The position numbers and the translations under genes are program-made. Below, piece by piece: positions 13,401 to 24,600 of a DNA stretch of 64,000 bases. Origin of the DNA: Polytrichum commune (Eukaryota; Streptophyta; Polytrichopsida; Polytrichales; Polytrichaceae); the NCBI GenBank assembly GCA_950295325.1, contig OX485809.1, positions 4,030,001 to 4,094,000 of the forward strand, written 5' to 3'. The notes below the pieces were generated by a model. It saw only the letters and a program-made list of their open reading frames with translations. It was not told the DNA's origin and searched no databases. Position 1 is the first letter of the stretch, and every line of letters begins with the position of its first letter.

Positions 13401-15974
13401 TAATGGGCTGATGTTGGCCAAATAAGATGGGAGGAATATGTCTTGAAGATTACCGGACTCTGGGAGCAGAGAACAACCCTTCAAGGTGTGTACTGGGAGC
13501 TTCTCATGCAGTTCCAGTGCCAACAGCAAAGCTTCAGGATTTTGATTTTCAAGTTCTTTCTGCAACCATTCATTGAACAGTGGAGCTGCACATATAGTGT
13601 CTCCAACAGCACTTACTGGCAGCTGCACCATTTAAAATTGTCAGCAACAACACCTTATCAGTAGTGGAAACATAGAGGTGTACACTTTAAGAGGAATATA
13701 AATAAATTATTGAAGTCCTGGGATGAACACACTCTCTGGTTCTAGAAACAAAAATTGCTTATGATTGACAGCTACTGATACACATTCAATCTTGGCACCT
13801 CCAGCACTGTATCACCAGTGGAAACAATTGATCTCTCTATCATTTCCAAGGGGATTCTTACACCATTTTAATCATATAAGGGAAGATAACTTCTGCTGAA
13901 ATCTGCTGTATACCATTAATTGAGTAGCAATCTTTCTACTAAGAACAACAATATCAAGTAAAGTATTCATCAGAGCAGAGGTGTTTACCCTCCTTGCAAG
14001 CTCGATAATTAAATTCGCAACTGGCTCGCGTAAAAATGTTTTCTGTTTAGCAAGAGTACATAGTTGTTGGATAATTTCTATAATAAATTCTTTTTCCTTA
14101 GAGTTACTGCCATTTCCTATTACTCCCTTCGCACGGATCACAGCCCCATAAGCAAACAGCCGTCCCAAAAGACCCTCCCTAGCATCCTGCAAAAACAATC
14201 CCTCAAAATGCTCACATTCAGATCACACAGATGCACAATTGAGTACACAGTGGAAAACAATCTTCACCAAGCAAATTATTTTCAGCAAGCTCTTGAGAAA
14301 AGCTTCCAAAAACCTTCAACAAATAATGATCACTTATAGAGAGATGTAAGGTGTAGGCGCATACAGGCCATTTTTTCTTCATGTGCACTTAGTATCTCAC
14401 AGACAAGAAGTAGCCCAGAGGTTTCCTATTAAAAGCAATATACACATTCGGCTCGAGAAAAACCTTCAAGAGGCAATGTGATCAACATAGGTCAAGAGCC
14501 AACATTAATGATGTCATAATTTGCACTCTGTGTTTACCTGTTTTTTCATGGACGATGTGACCTCTAAACTTGACGAAATGATGCGCAGTAAATCTTCTCC
14601 TTTAAAAACGGGCAGAGCTCCCACTACAGCTGCGAGTGCTGCCGCAAACCCTTGCCTGGCACTCTACATCCAAACCACCAATCCAAAGGTGTCAATAGTC
14701 AGGTGCCAGGAAGAGTGAATGTGTACTAAAACGTTCCACCTTAATTCTGCAAGTTGAAGTTGGCAAGCACATGTATCTTCAGGTATAGGGTTTAGAGTTT
14801 AATGATTTAAGTACCTCACGAGAAGACCCCAAACCTCGGACCAGACGCCGAAGCGCATACTGAACACTGGGAGCACAACCCTCCAGGGTTCCCTCAGTGC
14901 TCTCTTTTGCTCCAAGCACCTGCATTTTCAAAATTGCAAAATTACCAACCCCTTTAGTTCTCATTCCTCAAATAGAATATGACTTTCTCTAACATATACC
15001 TCTCCTACAAACGCTTGGCAGACACAACAGAGACTACAAATCCACGACCAGCATTGCACACTCAACTGTGCACTGAACCAGTACTACAAGAGGAAGCCTT
15101 TTGATTTATTTGTTTTTAATGCATGTGTTCTGCTCTCGGTTGAAAGCACACGATTATCAAGTCTGATTGGGCTCAAGAGCCACCACGTCTTTAAACGAGT
15201 TCGTCAAGTCACATCGGCTTGACCCTAAAAAATTTAAGCTCGGACACCGAGGATTCTCGATTCCCAACTCCAATAATCATATTGTGAATAGGTAATACAT
15301 AATTTGGACCTCGAATCCAATTTACAGGCGCCTCAGCGCCGTATGAAATTTGAGCAGATACCTTGACTTGGACTGGGAATGGGATGCACCATACCTGCCC
15401 GACAACGGACATAGATAAATGAACTGCTTATTCAAGTTTGCGCTTCCGCACTTTTAGACTAAAAGAAACATCTGTTTTCAATAAGCGTGCCGTGTTCATG
15501 AGAGTGTTCAGCAGGATTAGGATAATGACTTAACACGGATAGAGATGGGATGGGATCCACCGTGCACCATACCTCTGCTGCGCCTCCTTGCCCCCCATTC
15601 GCAACAAAATTGTCCTGTGCACTTTTCAATTCCTGCACTAACGCAGCGGCCGCAGATTCCCTCACGGCCATATCGAGTGAAGACAAGTTCCAGTAGATCT
15701 GCATGCCCGCAGGCACCGCAGATGGAGTTTTACCATTCTGTGTAGCATCCTCAGCAGCAACAGGGGTTGCCATTGCTGTTGTTGTATCCCAAGGTTTTAC
15801 TCCTCCCACGTCTGCCATGTCGACATCCTGCAAGAGTGCCCCGGGGGCCATGGCTACGTGCGAGGAGGCCACACTTACTCCGGTAGAGGAGTTGTGATTT
15901 GTTCTCATCGCCATCGATGCCTCCTCGACGCCGCTTGCCCATCCTCTCTTCCTCTCCCCTTCCTTTCCTTGCAT
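7451..15974 (-). CDS. POL5 / MYBBP1A-like nucleolar protein (DNA polymerase phi family)
   Basis: Twelve exons on the minus strand join into 1,532 codons plus stop: 15974-15573, 14919-14815, 14663-14538, 14186-13989, 13902-13864, 13622-13395, 13229-12081, 11547-11251, 10679-10470, 10361-10238, 9665-9199 and 8704-7451. All introns are GT..AG and all but the tenth are phase 0. Family landmarks in order: QIYWNLSSLD and VRESAAAALV (exon 1), SVQYALRRLVRGLGSSRE (exon 2), ARQGFAAAL (exon 3), LLGRLFAYGAV and FLREPVANL (exon 4), LFNEWLQ (exon 6), HPRVHSIWTVLLDRLL (exon 7), three Asp/Glu tracts (about residues 883-982), FKFRVLSLLEHFLQKHP (exon 11). A basic repeat tail follows. Yeast Pol5 and animal MYBBP1A act in the nucleolus in rRNA synthesis and 60S assembly; the fold is HEAT/ARM-like and polymerase activity is doubtful. 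At about 1,530 residues it is longer than I would expect for plant members (about 1,300), mainly because of the tail. Confidence 0.9.
7470..8060 (-). repeat. Lysine-block tandem repeats in the POL5 C-terminus
   Basis: The last ~195 residues hold eight KKKK or KKKKK blocks, mostly preceded by TPS or TPP. They are separated by acidic, valine-rich spacers such as DVEKVVEVE and DEENVVVEAEIVQIEQ. Part of the tail is a higher-order repeat of 144 bp (48 codons), with near-identical copies starting near 7527 and 7671. The composition suggests a multi-copy nuclear/nucleolar localisation signal with possible phospho-sites (TPSKKKK). The repeat also creates a spurious long open frame on the plus strand (7536-8285). 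Confidence 0.85.
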
Positions 15975-15981
15975 CCCTCCA

Positions 15982-15998
15982 GGGTTTAGGGTTTAGGG
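15982..15998 (-). promoter_or_regulatory. Telo-box (AAACCCTAAACCC-type) in the POL5 leader
   Basis: Two and a half telomere-type heptamers sit 8-24 bp upstream of the POL5 ATG. On the gene's own strand they read CCCTAAACCCTAAACCC. Telo-boxes near transcription starts are known in plant genes for ribosomal proteins and ribosome biogenesis, which suits a POL5 gene. A partner site II element was not clearly found. Confidence 0.6.
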
Positions 15999-16041
15999 CA
16001 CTTGCGGCTTAGGGCTGCCTCACTGATGCTGATGGCACTCG

Positions 16042-16072
16042 GACGGATGGATGGATCGTGGATGGATGGATG
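16042..16072. repeat. (GGAT)n microsatellite
   Basis: Two short runs of GGAT/ATGG lie about 70-100 bp upstream of the POL5 start codon, interrupted by CGT. It is a simple repeat in the presumed promoter. Confidence 0.7.
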
Positions 16073-16509
16073 ACTTTCTGAGTTCCTTGTGAGGTGGGTT
16101 TAGAAGAACGAAAGGTGACTCCAATGTTGCCACCGATGTGAATTATGTGCGCATGATCACATGTTGGACACCAAACACAAACACAAAGGGTTGTTGAATC
16201 AGGTAACGTTGTTATTTTGGAGGGGAGTAGTCTCGTTATACATTTTCATATGTTCATTTTATATGAGCTCCATAAATTGTGGGTCCCATGATCAAAACTA
16301 GTATCTTATAACACACAAGGCCTTACATAAAAATAATTGAAGCTAAGATTGTATTTGGTCATTGATTGTGAAGTATGATAGTTTATTCCCTTATAAAGGT
16401 GTTGGAACTTGCTTCTCTAAAAGTTGACTATTTGAAGGGGCGGAAGGCGTTAGAGGGGAGAGAGCCCCTCAAAACCGGTGGTATTGAGAACATGTGGGAG
16501 CTTCTTTTG

Positions 16510-16957
16510 TTGGCTTTGTCTGTAGGACAGAGGCTATGCATCAACTTCTTCGTTTCAAGAGCAAATTTCCTAACCACTTTGCGTTCACACTTGGACATTA
16601 CTTGTTCTTGTTATTTTTTGGTCCACTTTATTTAATGTGGATGTTAACTATAATTATATATGAATATGTATGTATTTATATGTATATGTATATGTATATA
16701 TAGAACTATAGTTGCTCCCTAAAATGCATTGAAAGAAATCTAGTTAACTATAGTTATTTCGGCAGTTCTTGATTATTTATTCTAAAAATTTCTGGTGATA
16801 TCAAAATCCTTGACCTGCATTTGAGAAGAAGGTGCACAAAATCCAAGAAAGGTTTGGTATAGTAAATAGCCATGGATTGGCATGAGCAAAGTGGACAACT
16901 ATAATTGTAGTCTTTCATAGTAAAGGACAGAGCCTCACGGTTCTACCGTTTTCTTGT
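16510..16957 (+). repeat. Dispersed repeat A, copy 1
   Basis: This stretch of about 450 bp recurs in the same orientation at 19551-19980. Shared landmarks in order: TTTGTCTGTAGGACA-AGGCTATGCATCAACTTC, GTTCACACTTG, TTTAATGTGGATGTTAAC, TATAGTTGCT-CCTAAA, TTGACC-GCATTTGA, GTGGACAACTATA-TTGTAGTC and GACAGAGCCTCACGGTTCTACCG. Identity looks near 80%. No boundary motif or coding frame is evident. The TA/TG-rich stretch at 16655-16700 is a local microsatellite. Confidence 0.7.
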
Positions 16958-17963
16958 TAAGAATCCTTTATAAATTGGCAATAAGGGTATGTATAGTTAT
17001 GTGTTGATAATGCATGAATATGCTCTAAGTTAGTGTTGTTTCTTCTTCGAGTTGGTCTTAATCTTAGGGCCACTTCACACACAATATTAAGGGCCTGTGA
17101 CCATTGCACTTCAAGCACTCCCGTTGGTGGGAAAGGTGGAGCGAGTCCAAGCAACTTCACGATAAGCTTGACGGACCAATGGAGTAAGTGAATGCAAGAT
17201 GGACGTAAAGTCTACATGGATTCCTACATGGCATCAAATGGATCACGTTTCATTGTCACTTGGACTATTTTCAAAAATCACCTCTTGGAGGTAGGCTTAA
17301 CACAAAACCGGGAGACTATGGCACTCCAAAATCTCACAACCATTGATTTATTACATTTATCATGTGTGAGGACCCCGCATGGATAGAATTTCATCGAATT
17401 GGCATTTGGTTGAGGACCTAGTCACACATGACTTCATGCTACACTTGAAGGCCCATGACCACACTACATGATTTTGGAAGTGTCTCGGGACAATCTTTGG
17501 ACACTTCTTTTGGGCTCTCACAATTCCATGGTCACAGCTCTTGGCTCGTGTATGAAGTGCCCTCATATGTAACCCCTAAACAACATTCACAAAAACTAAA
17601 GGGTTTTCAAAGACTATTGCCTCCTTTCAAAGGCAAATAAGTACCTTGAATTGGTGTGGACCAATGTTGGTTGGGTAGATGTTTCATATGGGTTTTATCC
17701 AAATTTATCCTTTGAATACACACACGTGTATGTGCTTATGCATATGCAAATTACCGATACTTGGACCTTGATTGGAAGCAAACCCTTGTAACCATGACAA
17801 TAGCCTATGTTCTTCCAAAACCTTGTTGTGAGGATGAATCAAGTGGGACAAGTGAATAGGCACTAGGGTATGTATTGGGCAAAAAGAAAAACCCTATTCA
17901 CCATCTTCATTGCATGTCGATTTGTCGAGGAGGAGGGCCTATAGCCCTTTCCCGAAATGACGC

Positions 17964-18010
17964 CCTCTCAGGCGGCCACGTCGCCTGAGAGGTTAGGGTT
18001 AGGGTTAAGG
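17964..18010. repeat. Perfect 11-bp hairpin followed by telomere-like repeats
   Basis: Arms CCTCTCAGGCG (17964-17974) and CGCCTGAGAGG (17982-17992) pair exactly around a 7-nt loop. TTAGGG-type repeats (17993-18010) follow directly. This GC-rich patch stands out from its AT-rich surroundings. Confidence 0.7.
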
Positions 18011-18205
18011 CCTTCCTCCTTCCTCGTTCCTTGTTGTCTTGCCGTCATTGTAGGAAGGTGGGTGAAGCACCATACAACCATAACCACATGTAGAGCTTAT
18101 TATAATCTTTGAGCCATCATAGTGCTCATTTCAATGTGTCTTGAAGTTACGTAGGCTATAGTTTTAGTGCAATTACTACAAGCTATAGTTTAGACCCCCC
18201 CAAAA

Positions 18206-18206
18206 A

Positions 18207-18229
<23 letters not shown>
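18206..18229. repeat. (TA)n microsatellite
   Basis: About twelve TA dinucleotides follow a short C run and precede an AT-rich tract. Confidence 0.85.
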
Positions 18230-18237
<8 letters not shown>

Positions 18238-19550
18238 TCAATGTCTTTGTTATCACTTGGGAGAAAATATACAATATAAATGAAGTATCCATTTGTAACA
18301 AACCTTTAATTCTTTTATGGAAATTTCTTTGGCATGAACCACCCAACCATGAGATAAGATAAAAGACCTCTTACTCTTGCGCAAGAGCCTTTTATATACC
18401 TCCCCACCATGCCTAGTTGTCTTAAGTTTAACCAAAGTAAAAACATGTTTATTATTAACAAATATAATGAACTCTATGCTTTTACTTTTAACCTCGGGGG
18501 TTCACTGACAAAAATTGTAGAACAATGTGCGATAAATAATAGGGTCCAATATATTCATTGTAGATAAATTTTGGAAAAAATGTACATGTAAAATAAGGGA
18601 TTTTAAAATAGTGAAACATGTTTACATGTAAAATACCATCACATATAATATTTTCAAGATTTTTACATGTAAAATACCATCACCTTATAATCTTTTCTGC
18701 AAGGTAAATAACCCCCCCAATAAATAGGTCCCGAACGCACGTGTATGCAAAATATAAGAGGGAGTGAACCCCCCGAGCTTTTAACTCATTCTAGACTACC
18801 ATTATCTTAGTTCTAGTCAACACGTACCAATAATGACCCATGTTACATCATCCCTTAAACTTGCACGTGAACATGCATTGAATTCAAATTCAATATTATG
18901 TTTGTATTGTACATCTTTAACATCATAAAGTTGCATTATTAAAATTTGGCGTACATGAATTATTGAAATATAATATGTTTTCCAAAACTATAAATATAAA
19001 TTGAATAAGCCATTTCACATTTGACCTTAGGAGTGATTAGTTTTTCTTGTCAAATTTTGGAAAAGTTAAATTACCTAGATTCATATAAAATTCAAATTAT
19101 ACTTCACATGATATATTTCTTATAACATATCCAACTAAAGGCCTAATCTCACTTGACTTTAGTGGCCATAGGTCTTATACTCTAAAAGCGTTATTGTTCC
19201 AGGGCTAGGCCCGTTCACACGGGCATAGGCTCAATTCCGGATTTCCCTTAGGAGTGGGATTTAAGACCATCTTTTATTATGAAGGACCTTTCCTACGTCC
19301 CAAGCATTTTAGGTACAATTTTGTCATAGCCCCTCACCTAGGGCCGCACTCAACGTACCTTCTCCATATGCATAGCTTTCATCTAACCTCTTTCTTGGTG
19401 AGACTTCTTGCTCTTAGAGGCCCAACACTCTTCCACACACCTTCTTTGTGATAAACATTTGATACCGCTCCTTGATATTCTTTGAGCAAGAGCCCATGAA
19501 CGCAACTCATACACGATTTGGAAGGTTATACTTTGGCACCTGGATTTTTT

Positions 19551-19980
19551 CTTTGGCTATGTTTGTAGGACAAAGACTATGCATCAACTTCTCTATTTCA
19601 AGAGCAAATTTCCTAATCACTTTGCATTCACACTTGAACGCTACTTGTTATTTCTATATTTGGTCTAGTTTATTTAATGTGGATGTTAACTAAAGTTTTT
19701 ATGTATATAGTTAATTATAGTTGCTTCCTAAAGTGTATTGAAAATCTAAATAACGCTAGTTATTTAAACAATTGTTAATAATTTATTTTTAAATTTTTGG
19801 GTATTAAATGAGTACCTTCAATTCTTGACCCGCATTTGAAAAGAAAGTGCACAAAATTCAATAAAGATTTGGTTATAGGTATATTAAATAACTATGGACT
19901 GACATGAATGAAGTGGACAACTATAGTTGTAGTCTTTCATAAGAAATGACAGAGCCTCACGGTTCTACCGTTTTTTTGTT
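19551..19980 (+). repeat. Dispersed repeat A, copy 2
   Basis: This is the second copy of the repeat at 16510-16957, in direct orientation 3 kb downstream. It ends with the same GACAGAGCCTCACGGTTCTACCG block. It differs by many substitutions and small gaps, so the pair is old. It lacks the TATG-rich microsatellite of copy 1. Confidence 0.7.
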
Positions 19981-20619
19981 GGTTTTGTTTTTCATGCCCT
20001 CATTTATTCACATTCACTCCTTAAACATGCTATCCCGAGAATCTAGTGATTGGCTATCAAGTGATTTATTTTTGCTAGCATGATGTCATGTATTCAAAGG
20101 TACATTTAATTGCTTCATTATTAGCCTCTATCCACGTTTCACAATACCAAATGTTTTTTTGCTCACATTTTAGTTGAAGACTGAATAAAATTCTAGTTTG
20201 TTTCTTTCCCAAATAATACAGATTTTCCACCTTTAAACAAACAATACATCCAAGGCCTTACTGGATACATGACATCGTCTACAAGTTTTCTATGGCTAAA
20301 TCCCTTCTACACATGCTCCTCCGAATCTTGTAACATGAAAAAACAACCCAATAGTGTAGATTTCTTGCCCATCCGAATTCATAATCTCAAAACAATATGA
20401 TCCAACAATTCCTTGTAAAATTGTTGAATGAAATGACTTGCTACAATAACAATTTTCTCCGCTGACTACCGGAGTTAAAACATGAATATGTGACCCATAT
20501 GTTGCCCTTATAATTGCATTAATGTCTTGGATTACTGTATAAGTGATTAGAAATCTGATGGTCTATATTTACTCAAATTTTTTTTTGATAAGTTTGAAAT
20601 AAATAGCACATGATCATAC

Positions 20620-21090
20620 ATTCATAACACTCTTCAGTAGAGTATCCTTGCTCACTTTCGAAAATGATGATAAGTTAAGGTTTAGGTATCCATAGTCAAC
20701 CGGGTCCATTTTACCATTTACTAGGGTCATGTAATGCCAATATGGATGAGATCTATGTTTTTTTTAGGCAAACATTGTTAAGGATTATGTGATGGCATCT
20801 TGTGATTGATTAACCTCATAAGAGTTTTGACAACTGTCGTAGGCAAGCATTAGAATTTAGATGAGCGGTTACATGTCAACCTAAACATTAACTGTGTGTT
20901 ACCCTAACTTTACCGTTTTAAAATTTGAAAGAATTTCCATATTCATAAAAAGAATCAATTTAAATTGCTTTCATCTTCTAAGAATTTGTTTCTCTTTGTA
21001 AGAAACACAATTCCCCACTATTACTCCTCCAAAACAGATGCAATCTTTCTTATTTTATCGGTTATGGATACATCAACCTTACGTAGTCAA
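20620..21090 (+). repeat. Dispersed repeat B, copy 1 (inverted partner at 57.6-58.1 kb)
   Basis: About 470 bp match the reverse complement of 57575-58075. Shared landmarks include CATAACACTCTT, GAGTATCCTTGCTCACTTTC, GTTAAGGTTTAGG, TTTTGACAACTGTCGTAG, TTTCCATATTCATAAAAA and CCACTATTACTCCTCC. No coding frame spans it. It is probably a fragment of an unidentified transposable element. Confidence 0.7.
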
Positions 21091-21438
21091 GAAATAATGA
21101 GGTTCAGATTAAGTTTGAAAAACAAGAAACTTTAGCATCCCAAGGCCCAAATTCGAGCATCATGTGCCCTTGTCCTAGGGCCCAGAACACACACACCCAA
21201 AGAGCTGATGACTCGGAACGTCATGATGTTACAACACGGAGCACCAACGATGGAGAAGCAGAAGAAGAAAAGGAAGGTTCACATCAATGTCTGGGGAGAG
21301 TTCTGGGCATAACCGGTCAAAATCCTGGTGTTTCAAAGTCCAACTGGTTACATGTTGTGATCTTCTGATTTTTCTTCACGAATTGAGGTACATTCCATAG
21401 ATTCCCCTAACTTGATCGGTAAATTTCCTGAAGTCTTG
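21091..21438. other. Unique spacer before the O-methyltransferase duplication
   Basis: No gene is evident. The short frame at 21162-21368 has no recognised motif. The homology shared with 51.66-55.86 kb begins immediately after this interval. Confidence 0.4.
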
Positions 21439-21604
21439 AACTTCGACCGGTTATTTCTCAAACTCAACCGGTTCATCTGCAACTAGCGGTCGGTTCTCCC
21501 CGTGTGTTGATTCACATCAATGAACAAGTTCATTTCATTTCCAACTCCAATTGTCGATCATGTTACCAAGTATCCTTACATGAAGGATCTAGTAACCCAA
21601 TAAA

Positions 21605-24600
21605 TCATTTGTGAGCTTCCATAACTGAAAACATAGAATCTCCAACTTTGCTAACAACTCGGAAGCTCGTGAACCCGGCTTGTTTTGCGAGCCCATCGTA
21701 TTGAATTGCCGATCTCTCTCTCCCTTCTCCACAGATAACTAGCATGAGCATGTCTATCCGCACAGTCCTCATCCCGTCGGTGCCTTCGACTGGAGTCTCC
21801 ATGGGCATGAGCTCCTCGACAATGATCACCTTCCCTCCCTGGCTTGGCAATGCCGCATAGCAGTTCTTGAGGATTTTGAAAGCGTGCTCGTCGCTCCAGT
21901 TATGCAATATCGACTGCCGGGTACGCACACATGTAAAATGTGTATAAACGGTGACAAAATGATTAGAAATGGCCTCATGTATTAGGGTGGATATTAGACC
22001 GGTAAAAAGTACTTGGTGAATGCTTCGTTACTCTCAATAATCAACACCACTAACAACAGATTGGAAAACCTACTAGGGAGTACTAAATTGTAGTACCAGT
22101 CAAATATTTATACTTGGTGGGTACCTCAAGGTGAGAGAATCGTTGTATATCCATTGAGTTAGTATTTGAGTCAATATCATTTTAAACCAAATTGATACTA
22201 GAGTAATTTTACCTAGGTACTTATGAAGGTTTTTACAGGGTATAGACACCCAAATGAGATCAAAAACAAAAAAAACAAAACTCACAAATATGCTTATCCT
22301 ACTGGTATCAAATTAAAATTGTCATGCCCTCATATAGATACCCAAAATGGTATTAAAAGAAAGATGATATGAGTCCAACAATGAATTGTTCTAGAATCCA
22401 AGATGAAAGAAATGCCAGCATTGAGCAAAATCGAGGGCAAACTTTTGAACCCTAAGAGTTTACGATACAATGTGATTGAGTGAGGTTTCACTTGGGTTTT
22501 ACAGTCATTGTAAATTCAATGAAATTAAAGTTCAAAAAAATCCTTATGCTCAAACAATATGCTTGGCCATGTATGTCCCATCAATCATTATAACAATGAT
22601 AGTCAAGTTGAGATGTGTTGTGATGCCCTAGATCTGATTATAGCAATTATTGCTTCAAAAATCTACTAGAATATATGATGTCAAAATATCATCTAAAATA
22701 TTACCATGTTATGAGAATGTCACAAAGTCCATTACAATTTCGCAAGAGACTAGGTAGTGGATCATTTATTTCATTTTATTTGTAATAAAAATAAAATAAA
22801 ATCTTAATGTATGTGCCTTTGGTTATAGTATTCACCAACACAACATTTCTTAACCTTAGTATAGTCTTACCATGTTTTTCTCTTGGAACATGTGTTCTTT
22901 TCTACATCCAAATAAAGTTTGAATTCACCTTCATAAACATGGCATCACATCCGCCTGGCACTTTCTCAAACATATCACCTCCCACATGCTCCACACCTGT
23001 AACCATGCACCAAAGCTTGTATGAACATTATCAAGTTTCATCACTTTGAAAGGTCTTTTGTTACATTTCATGAACCCAACTTACACAAACACAATAGGAC
23101 AATAGAAAACACACTAAAAGCAAGACTAGCGCCCCATTTTGGTAGTGACGATTCCCTCACAAATCAAAAATGTTATATGAACCATAATGTAAATGTAGAC
23201 ACCAAATTGAGCATAATTGACAGTGCCTATGTGAATGATCCAAAAAATAAAATTTAATGCCAGGCAATTTGACGTAAATATGAGCCCGTTGGCCATGTCA
23301 TGCTCAAGAATTCCCTTGGTGCACGGTAGGGTTTACTACCTACCTTATGATAGGTGGGCCCTTGTATGTAGGGGTCGTGTTACCCAATATCCTTTTATTA
23401 TGTGAAGGGAATATGGGCTCTTGTTTGTTATCGGGTTTCCTCTTATTGAGTATTAGGAATGTTACATATTTAATAGGAATTTGGTGAATATTTTCATGGT
23501 TCTTTTTATTAGTGCCATTGGGATTTGTAAGTTTTTGAGGAGTTCTATGCTTCTTGTGTGTATTGCACCTCTTACTCTTGTGGTGATAGTTATAACGGGT
23601 AGTGTTTTCCAGCCTTGTGTTTTTTTTGAGTTTATTAGCAAGCCGTAGTTGGTTACTTTTGTTTGTATGGCTTGTTCAATAAATTTGTCATTTGTGAAGG
23701 TGAATTCTATGATTTGTATGGTTAGGTCCCGTGTGGGTATTAGGGGGTTGCTTTGTTCATATGTTGCACCGTGTACGTATATAGGGTCAGGTCACAACTT
23801 TGCAAGGCATTCACAGCGTGTGTTATTACATGTGCATCTTAGTATCCATGGTGGGATGGTGTTGTCTTGTTAATTACCATGTTGTTTGCTGGCATTGGTA
23901 AGTGTTAAAGTGTCTAGTGTGTTCATTTGATTTTAATAAGTAAAATGAGTTGGTGGGTCACGGCGTTATGTCTTGCAATTCTTAAGCCTTTGAGAATTTT
24001 GTAATTACATAAGGAGAGTAGGTGTGGCCATGTGTCTTTGTCGTTATTATGACATAATGTGTTGTTGGGATTGGTATATGACTGTGGTTAAAAAGGTTCT
24101 TTCTACAGTTGCCCATGTATTGGGCGAATAGGAACTTGAGTAGTTGTGTGATTTGTGCATCTATGAAGAGTGAAAATTTCCGTGCATCATCCAAAATAAA
24201 GAGAATCTTTGCTTTGATCTCTTACAACTATTGCATCTCAACTCTAATTCTGAAACTTCAAATGACATGTCTTCAGGATTTGCTATTGCTAAGTGGATAA
24301 GACAAGTCCGGATCCAACCCAACCCTCAAAAGAGTTTGTGAACTTGGAAGTGCCCACAGTATGGAAGGCCGCATGATATCTGACATTAATAAATGACTCC
24401 GAATGTATAAGTGCGAGCTCATTGTAGCTAATTGCTTACCAGGAAGGCTGGGATTGTTGGCCACGACCTCGGGAAGGTCGAAGTTGACGGCCTGGATGTG
24501 CGGGTACTTCTCCACGATGCCCGCCAACATCATCCCGGAGCTCCCTCCCACATCCATCAGCTTGTGCACGCTCTCGAAACCATGGTACTCGGACAGAAAG

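Larger units (their letters stand above)
16958..19550. other. Non-coding interval between the repeat A copies
   Basis: No gene recognised. The interval contains a hairpin with telomere-like repeats (17964-18010), a TA microsatellite (18206-18229), and AT-rich DNA with three similar TTTTACATGTAAAATACC/AAAATA blocks near 18580-18680. Because two direct repeats flank it, it could be the inside of an old terminal-repeat element, but no primer-binding site or coding remnant was seen. Confidence 0.4.

Noticed and set aside
14350-14430. Extra POL5 exon in the third intron
   Set aside because: A short open stretch with AG/GT-like ends exists, but joining exon 3 directly to exon 4 gives the expected family sequence in phase.
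16494-16703. Open frame in repeat A
   Set aside because: The frame is not conserved in the second copy of the repeat (19551-19980), so it is not coding.
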